From Streptomyces bottropensis ATCC 25435 (GTDB lineage Bacteria > Actinomycetota > Actinomycetes > Streptomycetales > Streptomycetaceae): a stretch of 64,000 bases of DNA. The DNA lies in contig NZ_KB911581.1 of NCBI RefSeq assembly GCF_000383595.1, positions 868,001-932,000 on the forward strand. The letters run 5' to 3'. The translations under genes and the position numbers were made by a program. Within the stretch, counting starts at the first letter, position 1; each line of letters begins with the position of its first letter. Positions 24,280 to 32,796 of this stretch are shown here, piece after piece. The notes under the pieces were generated by a model that was not told where the DNA came from, ran no database searches, and saw only the letters and a program-made list of their open reading frames with translations.

Positions 24280-24312
24280 AGGAGCCCCTTCGCCGAAAGG
24301 CAAGGGGCTCCT
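24280..24312 (-). terminator. rho-independent terminator of the cold shock gene
   Basis: AGGAGCCCCTT (24280-24290) pairs with AAGGGGCTCCT (24302-24312), with an inner GCC-GAAA-GGC stem-loop. On the minus strand it is followed by GCCTTTTCC. It therefore fits termination of the cold shock gene ending at 24354 and can also act on the gene ending at 24251. Confidence 0.85.
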
Positions 24313-24353
24313 TGGGTACTGCTCTCAGACGTCGTCAGAGGGGCATCCCTCGG

Positions 24354-24557
24354 TCAGACGGGGGTGACGTTCTCCGCCTGCGGGCCCTTCGGGCCCTGCG
24401 TCACGTCGAAGGAGACCTGCTGGTTCTCCTCCAGCGAACGGAAGCCGTTCGCATTGATGGCGGAGTAGTGGACGAACACGTCCGGTCCGCCACCTTCCTG
24501 GGCGATGAAGCCAAAGCCCTTTTCGGCGTTGAACCACTTCACGGTTCCGGTAGCCAT
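24354..24557 (-). CDS. cold shock domain protein (CspA family)
   Basis: This 67-residue protein is a single cold shock domain with both RNA-binding motifs: KGFGFI (RNP1) and DVFVHYSAI (RNP2). It begins [14 protein letters not shown] as usual for actinobacterial Csp. It would bind single-stranded RNA/DNA as a chaperone or antiterminator. The ATG at 24557 follows a strong AAGGAGG. A candidate promoter at 24718-24745 implies a leader of about 150 nt, typical for cold shock genes, and a terminator follows the stop. Confidence 0.97.
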   Translation of the reverse strand: MATGTVKWFNAEKGFGFIAQEGGGPDVFVHYSAINANGFRSLEENQQVSFDVTQGPKGPQAENVTPV

Positions 24558-24717
24558 AAGCCCTCCTTGGGCCCAAAGGGTTTGCCCTGCTCCAGAACCC
24601 TGCAAGTGTGAAAACAAGATGCCGCACAACTGCATACGTCTGAAAACGACGAGAGCCCGCGGTTACATGCTCCGCAGGCTCTGTACTGCAAGGGAAACCA
24701 AACTGCAACTTGCGGCG

Positions 24718-24745
24718 AGCCTAGCACGCAGGCAGGGGAATGCAA
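24718..24745 (-). promoter_or_regulatory. candidate housekeeping promoter of the cold shock gene
   Basis: On the minus strand TTGCAT (24745-24740) and TAGGCT (24723-24718) are separated by 16 bp. Transcription would start near 24711, leaving about 150 nt of untranslated leader. Confidence 0.55.
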
Positions 24746-24925
24746 TAGAGGGCAAGATCACGTCACCCGGATGTTTGATGGGCTCGACTCGCGGGTTGAC
24801 GCATCGCCTCTTCCGCACCACCGGCCCCACTGGCGACACGCCGTCGAAAGCCTTGACACAGGGTGGACATCCGGTTTCGGGAACCCCTCCCGGCCCCCGG
24901 AGGCCGCACCGTACCCCATGAGGGC

Positions 24926-25783
<858 letters not shown>

Positions 25784-25914
25784 ACATTTCCCCTCGAAGT
25801 CCCGGCGAACTTCCCGGCATTTCGATGGACGAATTCCGCGTTCTGTGGGACCGGCCCGTGCCACCGCCGCCGATCTGCCCCCGACGTTCGCATTCCCCTT
25901 CGGGCGTACGGCAC

Positions 25915-25920
25915 TAGGCT
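25915..25920 (+). promoter_or_regulatory. -10-like TAGGCT upstream of the Ser/Thr kinase
   Basis: TAGGCT lies 82 nt upstream of the kinase start. The leader that follows contains three copies of CGTACGGGG (from about 25949, 25961 and 25981). Confidence 0.4.
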
Positions 25921-26002
25921 TCTGGGGAGTCGTGCGTCGAGGAGAGTTCGTACGGGGGAACGTACGGGGTGGCGCGCGAGACGTACGGGGGAGGTGCCGC
26001 CC

Positions 26003-27730
26003 ATGCAACCGCTCGATGTCGGCGAGCCCACGGTCGTGGGGCCCTACCGGCTGCTCGGCCGGCTGGGGTCCGGCGGGATGGGCCGGGTCTATCTGGGGCG
26101 CAGCGCGGGCGGCCGTACCGTCGCCGTCAAGATCGTGCATCCGCACTTCGCCATGGACGAGGAGTTCCGCGCCCGCTTCCGGCGCGAGGTCGACGCGGCC
26201 CGCCGCGTGGGCGGTTCCTGGACGGCTCCCGTGCTGGACGCGGACCCGGAGGCGGCGGTCCCGTGGGTGGCGACGGGCTACGCGGCCGGTCCGTCCCTCG
26301 CGGCGGCGATCGCGGACGGCGGCCACCTGCCCCCGCACTCGGTACGGGTCCTGGGCGCGGGCCTGGCGGAAGCGCTGGCCGCGGTGCACGCGCTGGGCCT
26401 GGTCCATCGCGACGTGAAGCCGTCCAACGTGCTGCTGACGGTCGACGGCCCCCTCCTGATCGACTTCGGCATCGCCCGCGCCACGGACGGCACGGCCTCG
26501 CTCACCTCGACGGGCGTGTCGATCGGTTCCCCCGGTTACATGTCCCCGGAGCAGATCCTCGGAAAGGGCATCACCGGCGCGGCCGACGTCTTCTCCCTCG
26601 GCGCGGTCCTCGCGTACGCCGCGACTGGTCAGTCCCCCTTCCCCGGTGACTCCTCCGCCGCCCTCCTCTACAAGGTCGTCCACGAGCCGCCGCGCCTGGA
26701 CGGTCTGGAGGGCGACCTGCGCGACCTGGTCGAGCGCTGCCTGTCCAAGGAGCCCGCCGCCCGCCCCGCCCCCGAGGAGGTCGCCCGCTCCCTGGCCCCC
26801 CAGGGCGCGGCCCGTCTGGTGTCGGCGGGCTGGCTGCCGGGGCCGCTGGTGGAACAGGTGGGCCGCAGCGCCGTGCAGCTGCTGAACCTGGAAATGGCGG
26901 AGGAGGTGCCGTCCGGCCCGGTGGGGTTCAGCAGCCCGTCGGTGGGCGTGGTGAGGACGGGGGAGTCGGCGGCGGGGAGCCCGACCGGCGAGGCGAAGGC
27001 CGACGCGGCCGCCGCGAGCGGGGTGTTCGGGCCGCCGCCGGTGATGTCGTCGCAGGCACCGCCCGTGACACACGTGCCGGGGCAGCGGGCCGACGTCTCG
27101 GTGGCGGACACGGCGCCGCCGACGCCGGGCAAGCTGTCGCTGAGCGTGGCGGCCGCGTCCACGAGCGCGGCGAACGGGCGGGGCCGGAAGGTGAGTTGCT
27201 CGGTCGCCCTGGCGATCGCGGGAGCGTTCGCGCTGGTGAGCGTGGGGACGCTGTTCGGGCTCGGGATACTGAAGGGCGAGGACGAGAAGGGTGACGCGGC
27301 GGGCAAGGCGCCGTCGGCCGAGGCCAGTGCGAGCGGGCGGGACCAGGAGACGGAGGCGCCGGGGGACGCGCCGGGCGAGCTGCCCGGGAAGTACCTGGGC
27401 ACCTGGGAGGGCGACGGCTACGCCCTCTCCGGCAGCCTCCCCGCCGGCACCTTCACCGTCACCCTCGAACAGGCCTCGCCCGGCGACCCGTTGGGCACCT
27501 TCCGTTCCGTCGACCTCCTCGGCGGCACCTGCGACGACAAGCTCGTCCTCAAGAAGGTCACCGAGAAGAACATCGTCGCCACGAGCATCGCCGACACCAG
27601 GAACAACCCCGGCACCTGCACCAGGAACACCCACGAGATCACGCTCACCCCCGTGGGCAAGGAACTCGACTACACCTCGACCAACACGGACGCGGGCAAC
27701 CCGACGGCCCGTCTGGCGAAGGTGAAGTAG
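26003..27730 (+). CDS. membrane Ser/Thr protein kinase (PknB-like)
   Basis: This 575-residue protein has an N-terminal Hanks-type kinase domain (about residues 14-270): glycine loop LGSGGMGRVYLG, Lys43 in TVAVKIV, catalytic HRDVKPSNVLL, DFGIARA, and GSPGYMSPEQILGKGITGAA. A Pro/Ala-rich juxtamembrane linker, one transmembrane helix around residues 396-420 (VALAIAGAFALVSVGTLFGL) and an extracytoplasmic domain of about 150 residues with two cysteines (GGTCDDKL, GTCTRNT) follow. No PASTA repeats are seen, so the sensed ligand is unknown. The ATG at 26003 follows GGGGGAGG; a GTG at 25994 is the alternative. Confidence 0.93.
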   Translation: MQPLDVGEPTVVGPYRLLGRLGSGGMGRVYLGRSAGGRTVAVKIVHPHFAMDEEFRARFRREVDAARRVGGSWTAPVLDADPEAAVPWVATGYAAGPSLAAAIADGGHLPPHSVRVLGAGLAEALAAVHALGLVHRDVKPSNVLLTVDGPLLIDFGIARATDGTASLTSTGVSIGSPGYMSPEQILGKGITGAADVFSLGAVLAYAATGQSPFPGDSSAALLYKVVHEPPRLDGLEGDLRDLVERCLSKEPAARPAPEEVARSLAPQGAARLVSAGWLPGPLVEQVGRSAVQLLNLEMAEEVPSGPVGFSSPSVGVVRTGESAAGSPTGEAKADAAAASGVFGPPPVMSSQAPPVTHVPGQRADVSVADTAPPTPGKLSLSVAAASTSAANGRGRKVSCSVALAIAGAFALVSVGTLFGLGILKGEDEKGDAAGKAPSAEASASGRDQETEAPGDAPGELPGKYLGTWEGDGYALSGSLPAGTFTVTLEQASPGDPLGTFRSVDLLGGTCDDKLVLKKVTEKNIVATSIADTRNNPGTCTRNTHEITLTPVGKELDYTSTNTDAGNPTARLAKVK

Positions 27731-27759
27731 GGGCGGCGGCGTGGGTGTTCGTCCCTCCC

Positions 27760-27794
27760 AGGGGCGCGGTCAACCGCGCGAGAGCCCCCACCGG
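27760..27794 (+). repeat. degenerate dispersed element
   Basis: aggggcgcggtcaaccgcgc followed by gagagcccccaccgg resembles the element at 9551-9699 and 15735-15770 but with a short inner inverted repeat (gcgcggt/accgcgc). It lies just after the kinase stop and could act as its terminator. Confidence 0.5.
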
Positions 27795-27892
27795 GCAGGC
27801 AGACGGAGGTCGAAGGCACGCAGCCCCTGGAGGAGCGACGGGCAGGCGGCGGGGGCGACAACATCCCGGTTCACCCCGAGCCCACCCCCTCA

Positions 27893-27898
27893 TAGGCT
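27893..27898 (+). promoter_or_regulatory. -10-like TAGGCT for a leaderless gene
   Basis: TAGGCT ends 6 nt before the GTG at 27905 and there is no ribosome binding site. Confidence 0.45.
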
Positions 27899-27904
27899 GC
27901 CCCC

Positions 27905-28672
27905 GTGGATCCGGACCTCTGGCTGATCGCACTCACCCTGGCCGCCGCCCTCTGGGGCGCGGCCGCGGGCACCCTGCTCCCCCGCCCCGCCTACCGCCTC
28001 ACGACCGACGAGGACACCCCCTGGCGCCACACGTGCCCCGCCGGCCACCGCATCACCGGCACGGCGGGCGGCTGGCTGGGTTTCGCCCGCTGCACCACCG
28101 CCCCCGCGGGCCCACCCCCCACCTGCGCCTACGGCCCCCGCACCCCCACCGTCGCCACCACGACCGCCCTCGTCTGCGTCACCCTCGCCCTGGCCACGGG
28201 TCCCCGCCCCGAACTCGCCGTATGGCTGCTCCTCGCCCCCCTGGGCATCCTGCTCACCCTCGTGGATCTCGGCGCACAGCGCCTCCCCGACCCCCTGACC
28301 CTCCCCTTCGCGGCCCTGGCCCTCACCCTGCTGGGCGGGGTCGCCTTCGTCCCCGAGCACGCGGGCCAGTGGCGCACGGCGGCCTACGGCGCACTCGTCC
28401 TCGGCGGCTTCTACTTCCTCTTCTTCCTCATCAGGCCCGTCGCCCTCGGCTTCGGCGACGTGAAACTGGCTCTGGGCCTCGGCGCCGTCCTCGGCTGGTA
28501 CGGCTGGGGCGCGCTGTACCTCGGCACGTTCGCCGGCGCGCTCATCGGCAGCGCGTACACCCTGGTCCTGGCGGCCCGGGGCCGCGCCGTACGCGGACAG
28601 CTGGTCGCCCTGGGACCCTTCATGATCGCCGGTGCGTACGTCGCGCTGCTGCTGGAGGCGTACGCGGCCTGA
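27905..28672 (+). CDS. A24-type prepilin peptidase-like membrane protein
   Basis: This 255-residue protein has about seven hydrophobic helices and the two aspartate motifs of A24 prepilin peptidases: LVDLGAQRLPDPLTLP around residue 120 and GFGDVKLALGLGAVLG around residue 180. It would cleave type IV pilin-like leader peptides. The N-terminal cytoplasmic region lacks the CxxC zinc pairs of full PilD and has a short HTCPAGH segment instead, so the methylase activity is probably absent. The GTG at 27905 is likely leaderless. No pilin gene lies nearby. Confidence 0.87.
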   Translation: MDPDLWLIALTLAAALWGAAAGTLLPRPAYRLTTDEDTPWRHTCPAGHRITGTAGGWLGFARCTTAPAGPPPTCAYGPRTPTVATTTALVCVTLALATGPRPELAVWLLLAPLGILLTLVDLGAQRLPDPLTLPFAALALTLLGGVAFVPEHAGQWRTAAYGALVLGGFYFLFFLIRPVALGFGDVKLALGLGAVLGWYGWGALYLGTFAGALIGSAYTLVLAARGRAVRGQLVALGPFMIAGAYVALLLEAYAA

Positions 28673-28692
28673 GGAAGGCCCTGTCCCCGGAG

Positions 28693-28701
28693 TTGTCCAC
28701 A
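28693..28701 (+). other. exact TTGTCCACA (Streptomyces DnaA box)
   Basis: TTGTCCACA matches the consensus DnaA box of Streptomyces oriC. It is isolated, in the gap between the prepilin-peptidase-like gene and mqnC. It may titrate DnaA or be chance. Confidence 0.4.
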
Positions 28702-28785
28702 GGCGGACGGGCTGACGTCGGGTGATCCAGGGCTCTGGCGTAGGCTGGCCCGGTCCGTTCAACCCTCATGAAAGGGACGCCCCCG

Positions 28786-29985
28786 GTGACCGAGAAGGCC
28801 GATCTCCAGTCCGTTCTCGACCGTGCCGCCGAGGGTGGGCGGATCACGCCAGAGGAGGCGCTCGACCTCTACCGCGACGCCCCGCTGCACGCGCTCGGCG
28901 CCGCCGCCGACGCCGTCCGCAGGCGACGGTACGCGGGCACGGAGCACATCGCGACGTACATCATCGAGCGGAACATCAACTACACGAACGTCTGTGTCAC
29001 GGCGTGCAAGTTCTGCGCGTTCTACGCCCCGCCGAAGGCCACGGACAAGGGCTGGACGCGCGACCTCGACGACATCCTGCGCAGGTGCGCGGAGACCGTC
29101 GAGCTGGGCGGCACCCAGATCATGTTCCAGGGCGGCCACCACCCGGACTACGGGGTGGAGTACTACGAGACGCACTTCGCGGCCATCAAGAAGGCGTTCC
29201 CGCAGCTGGTCATCCACTCCCTCGGCGCGTCCGAGGTCGAGCACATGGCCCGGATCTCGAAGGTGAGCGTGCAGGAGGCGATCACCCGGATCCACGCGGC
29301 CGGTCTGGACTCCTTCGCCGGCGCCGGCGCGGAGCTGCTTCCCGAGCGCCCCCGCAAGGCCATCGCCCCGCTGAAGGAGAGCGGCGAGCGCTGGCTGGAG
29401 ATCATGGAGGCCGCGCACGGGCTGGGCGTCGAGTCCACGTCCACGATGCTCATGGGCACCGGCGAGACCAACGCCGAGCGCATCGAGCACCTGCGGATGA
29501 TCCGTGACGTACAGGACCGGACGGGCGGTTTCCGGGCCTTCATCCCGTACACCTACCAGCCCGAGAACAACCATCTCAAGGGCCGTACGCAGGCCACGCT
29601 CTTCGAGTACCTGCGCATGATCGCCATCGCCCGGCTGTTCATGGACAACATCGCCCACATCCAGGGCTCGTGGCTCACCACCGGCAAGGAGGTCGGCCAG
29701 CTCTCCCTGCACTACGGCGCGGACGACCTCGGCTCGATCATGCTGGAGGAGAACGTCGTCTCCTCCGCCGGTGCCAAGCACCGCTCCAACCGCATGGAGA
29801 TCATCGACCTGATCCGCAAGGCCGGCCGGGTCCCGGCCCAGCGGACCACCACCTACGAGCACATCGTCGTCCACGACGACCCGGCGAACGACCCCGTCGA
29901 CGAGCGGGTCATGTCCCACATCTCGTCCACGGCCATCGAGGGCGGCACGGCCCACCCCGAGCTCAAGCTGCTGAACGCCAACTAG
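28786..29985 (+). CDS. mqnC: cyclic dehypoxanthine futalosine synthase MqnC (radical SAM)
   Basis: This 399-residue protein has the cluster motif CVTACKFCAFY around residue 73 and the MqnC segments LGGTQIMFQGGHHPDYGVEY and SFAGAGAELLPERPRKAIAP. It cyclises dehypoxanthine futalosine. The GTG at 28786 is preceded by AAAGGGA at good spacing; an in-frame ATG at 28768 lies inside that ribosome site region and is less likely. A TAGGCT (28741-28746) may be the -10 element, giving a leader of about 30 nt. The small amidohydrolase-like gene begins 7 nt downstream. Confidence 0.95.
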   Translation: MTEKADLQSVLDRAAEGGRITPEEALDLYRDAPLHALGAAADAVRRRRYAGTEHIATYIIERNINYTNVCVTACKFCAFYAPPKATDKGWTRDLDDILRRCAETVELGGTQIMFQGGHHPDYGVEYYETHFAAIKKAFPQLVIHSLGASEVEHMARISKVSVQEAITRIHAAGLDSFAGAGAELLPERPRKAIAPLKESGERWLEIMEAAHGLGVESTSTMLMGTGETNAERIEHLRMIRDVQDRTGGFRAFIPYTYQPENNHLKGRTQATLFEYLRMIAIARLFMDNIAHIQGSWLTTGKEVGQLSLHYGADDLGSIMLEENVVSSAGAKHRSNRMEIIDLIRKAGRVPAQRTTTYEHIVVHDDPANDPVDERVMSHISSTAIEGGTAHPELKLLNAN

Positions 29986-29992
29986 GGCTTCC

Positions 29993-30442
29993 GTGCTGAC
30001 GATTCACGCCGCCGACGAGGTGCGGCGCACCTGGGACGACCCGGAGCCGATCAAGGACGGCGCGGTCGTGGTGGACGGCACCCGGATCGAGGCCGTAGGG
30101 CTGGCGGAGGACCTCCGACAGCGGTTCCCGGCCGCCCGGGTGCGGCAGTGGCCCGGCGTCCTCGGGCCCGGCCGGGTGCACGAGGACCCGCTTCCGGACG
30201 CCCCGTCACCGCGCGAACGCGTCCACGCGGTCCTGAAGTCGGGCGCGACGGCGGTCCTGGAACAGCACGCGGGCACCCCGGAACTCCGTTCCGCAGCCGA
30301 GCGCAACCATGTGCGGGTGCTGCCACGGCCGCACAGCCCGGCCATCGTCGAGCTGGGCCGGGCGGACCTGGTGGTCCTCGACGACTCCGGCAGCTGCCTG
30401 GCCACGGTGTGCGCGGGGCGGTTGGTCCACCGACGTCGCTGA
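29993..30442 (+). CDS. short amidohydrolase-like (imidazolonepropionase-like) protein
   Basis: This 149-residue protein starts like the composite beta-domain of amidohydrolases: LTIHAADEVRRTWDDPEPIK, then DGAVVVDGTRIEAVG. It ends with the matching C-terminal strands (VELGRADLVVLDDSGSCLAT, then VCAGRLVHRRR). The metal-binding TIM barrel between them is nearly absent, so it should not be an active amidohydrolase. It begins 7 nt after mqnC and is probably co-translated. It may be a shrunken relative of aminofutalosine deaminase or a non-catalytic partner; this is inference. Confidence 0.75.
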   Translation: MLTIHAADEVRRTWDDPEPIKDGAVVVDGTRIEAVGLAEDLRQRFPAARVRQWPGVLGPGRVHEDPLPDAPSPRERVHAVLKSGATAVLEQHAGTPELRSAAERNHVRVLPRPHSPAIVELGRADLVVLDDSGSCLATVCAGRLVHRRR

Positions 30443-30480
30443 GGGGCCACGCCGCCGCAGTGCGTCCTCGGGGGTGCGCC

Positions 30481-31530
30481 TCACCCGGAGAACGCCTCGC
30501 CGAACGCCCCGTCCGTCTGCTCGACCCCGCTGCAGTCGACCAGCTCGTCCTCGGCCCCGCCCCCGCACTCCCGGTCCCGGAACGTCGCCCACATCGATAC
30601 CCAGGCCACCCCCTTGTCCTCGGCGAACGACCGCACCTGCGCCGCGTCGTGAAGCGTGAACGTCTCGTTGTCGACGTCGTTGACGCCCAGCATCGAGGTC
30701 AGCGCCAACGCCCCCCAGGCCGTGGACCCGCTCGTGCCGAAGACGTCCCTCAGCTGCTCGTGCGCCGACTCGGCCGCCCGCTCCGCGTAGTCGCCCATGT
30801 CACCGCCGTACGAACTGGCGTAGTTCATGGTCATGATGTTGACCGTGGTGACCTGAACGGCGTGGTCGTTGGCCGAGTCGAGCAGGGCCATGCCGTCCGC
30901 GTCGAGACCGGAGGGCATGACGGGGAGGGTGAAGGTGACGGAGAGGTCCGGGCGGTCCTTCTGGAGCAGTGCGATCGCCGCGGAGCGCAGGTCGACGGAG
31001 TCGGAGTCCTTCAGCGCGTCGCCCTCGACGTCGAAGTCGGCCGCGGTCGCGCCGGCCGCGTCCAGCGCCGCGCCGTACGCCTCGGCCAGCTCGGACGCGC
31101 TGTCGCAGACCTCCGCCAGCTCCGGCCCGGAGGCCCCGCCGAAGGAGACCCGCACCGACGCCCCGGAGTCGGTGAGTGCCGCGATCCGGGACCTGACCGC
31201 CCTGTCGTCGACGGCCTCCGTCCCGTTCCAGGCGGGTGTGCACGCGTCGCCGTCGGCGATCACGAACGCCAGGTTGTAGGCGGCGGCCGAACCGGCGTCG
31301 TCGAGGCCGGAGGCGTCGGTGGCGCTCACGTACGGCGCGTAGGCCGTGGACGTGCCGGACGCCTTCGCGGGCGATTCCCCGGTGACCGACGCGGTGGCGG
31401 CGGCCGGACTCGACGGACCACCGGGCGCGGACGCGGACCCCTCGGTCTTCGCGGTGCAACCCGCGCAGGCCAGGGCCACCAGACCTATCAGTGCGACGAC
31501 CGGTTTCAGGGAATTCCTCACGGTACTCAC
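30481..31530 (-). CDS. GH18 chitinase-like lipoprotein
   Basis: This 349-residue exported protein has a hydrophobic leader ending LVALACAGCTAK, a slightly atypical lipobox. It has a Ser/Ala/Thr/Pro linker to about residue 60 and a GH18-like domain. The catalytic DxDxE pattern is ADFDVEGDAL, and NIMTMNYASSYGGDMGDYAE and AWVSMWATFRDRECGG match bacterial chitinase C-type folds. It may hydrolyse or bind amino sugars at the cell surface. The GTG at 31530 has no clear ribosome site. It is divergent from menG across a low-GC 368-bp region. Confidence 0.82.
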   Translation of the reverse strand: MSTVRNSLKPVVALIGLVALACAGCTAKTEGSASAPGGPSSPAAATASVTGESPAKASGTSTAYAPYVSATDASGLDDAGSAAAYNLAFVIADGDACTPAWNGTEAVDDRAVRSRIAALTDSGASVRVSFGGASGPELAEVCDSASELAEAYGAALDAAGATAADFDVEGDALKDSDSVDLRSAAIALLQKDRPDLSVTFTLPVMPSGLDADGMALLDSANDHAVQVTTVNIMTMNYASSYGGDMGDYAERAAESAHEQLRDVFGTSGSTAWGALALTSMLGVNDVDNETFTLHDAAQVRSFAEDKGVAWVSMWATFRDRECGGGAEDELVDCSGVEQTDGAFGEAFSG

Positions 31531-31898
31531 GAGGGAAATGAATCACACCCGGCTGTGCCATGTGTGCTTTCTGGAGATTGCAGATCCGAAGGCTGGTCAC
31601 GGAACGGCTACCGACAAAGGGTTCGCCAGTCGGGCAAACGTGCCCGTATCGGCGAAGAGTATCCTCCGAAGGCAAACGCCGGCCGCTTCGCATTCGTTCA
31701 CGGATTCCCTCAGGAAGGGGACAGGCTCGGGCGTTTATCGCGTGCCTTTCACAGAGCTGGGAATTTCCCGAACAAAGCCCGCCCGATGCCCGGGGATATG
31801 CAATCCGAGTCAGCGAACGAAAACCTCGCCTCAGAGAGCCCGTGGGTGACGGGCCGGGCGCCGCGTGGGTGTGCGGCCCGTACTGCCACAATGGGCGC
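31531..31898. other. 368-bp low-GC divergent intergenic region
   Basis: This stretch between the GH18-like gene and menG is clearly less GC-rich than the rest and carries a palindrome (gggaatttccc near 31760). No gene or known RNA motif is recognised. It should hold the promoters of both flanking genes. Confidence 0.6.
31887..31892 (+). promoter_or_regulatory. -10-like CACAAT for leaderless menG
   Basis: CACAAT ends 6 nt before the GTG at 31899. No Shine-Dalgarno site is seen. Confidence 0.45.
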
Positions 31899-32597
31899 GT
31901 GACCCGCGCATCCCTGGACAAGCAGCCGCACGAAGTCGCTTCGATGTTCGACCGAGTGGCGAAACGGTACGACCTGACCAACGACGTGCTGTCCCTCGGA
32001 CAGGACCGGCGCTGGCGCAAGGAGGTCGCGCAGGCGGTCGACGCCCGCCCCGCCCAGAAGATCCTGGACCTCGCCGCCGGTACGGGTACCTCGTCCCTGC
32101 CCTTCGCGCGGACCGGCGCGTACGTCGTGCCGTGCGACTTCTCCCTCGGCATGCTCCGGGTCGGCAAGGAGCGCACCCCCTGGCTGCCGTTCACCGCCGG
32201 TGACGCCACGAGGCTGCCGTTCAAGGACGACACCTTCGACGCGGTGACCATCTCCTTCGGCCTGCGCAACGTGCAGGACACCGACACCGCGCTGCGCGAG
32301 CTGTACCGGGTGACCAAGCCCGGCGGGCGCGTGGTGATCTGCGAGTTCTCCCACCCGACCTGGGCACCGTTCCGCACCGTCTACACGGAGTACCTGATGC
32401 GCGCGCTGCCGCCGGTGGCCCGCGCGGTGTCGTCCAACCCGGACGCGTACGTCTATCTCGCCGAGTCCATCCGCGCCTGGCCCGACCAGGCGGGTCTCGC
32501 CGAGCGGCTCCGGAAGGCCGGCTGGGACACGGTGGCGTGGCGCAACCTGTCGGGCGGGATCGTCGCGCTGCACCGGGGGTTCAAGGCCCTCACGTAG
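31899..32597 (+). CDS. menG: demethylmenaquinone methyltransferase MenG/UbiE
   Basis: This 232-residue protein has the UbiE/MenG layout: [20 protein letters not shown] at the N-terminus, the SAM-binding motif [47 protein letters not shown], and the C-terminal [20 protein letters not shown]. It adds the final methyl group to demethylmenaquinone. The GTG at 31899 is preferred because the family N-terminus begins there and a -10-like element lies at leaderless spacing. An in-frame extension upstream has no family match. Confidence 0.94.
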   Translation: MTRASLDKQPHEVASMFDRVAKRYDLTNDVLSLGQDRRWRKEVAQAVDARPAQKILDLAAGTGTSSLPFARTGAYVVPCDFSLGMLRVGKERTPWLPFTAGDATRLPFKDDTFDAVTISFGLRNVQDTDTALRELYRVTKPGGRVVICEFSHPTWAPFRTVYTEYLMRALPPVARAVSSNPDAYVYLAESIRAWPDQAGLAERLRKAGWDTVAWRNLSGGIVALHRGFKALT

Positions 32598-32661
32598 GGC
32601 GCGAGGACACCCGCGACACTCTTGGTTCACTCGCACGAGGGACGCCCCGCGAGGGAATCCG

Positions 32662-32693
32662 GTTGACGGGAACCGGTCAACAGAAACTACCGT
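32662..32693 (+). promoter_or_regulatory. candidate promoter with GTTGAC/GTCAAC palindrome
   Basis: TTGACG (32663-32668) and TACCGT (32688-32693) are 19 bp apart. GTTGAC (32662-32667) and GTCAAC (32676-32681) form an inverted repeat over the -35 region, suggesting an operator. A second inverted repeat (32712-32721 with 32733-32742) would form a leader stem-loop. Confidence 0.45.
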
Positions 32694-32796
32694 CCGTTGA
32701 TACGTCGGTACGCGCCGGTGATGTCTCACGACTCACCGGTGCGAGCCCTGAGCACGTCACCTCACGGCACGAGTTCTCTGAATGACGGAGCGTTGC

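Noticed and set aside
30481..32377. Long minus-strand frame joining the GH18-like gene region with menG antisense
   Set aside because: The frame covering menG is antisense to a well-supported methyltransferase and has no domain.
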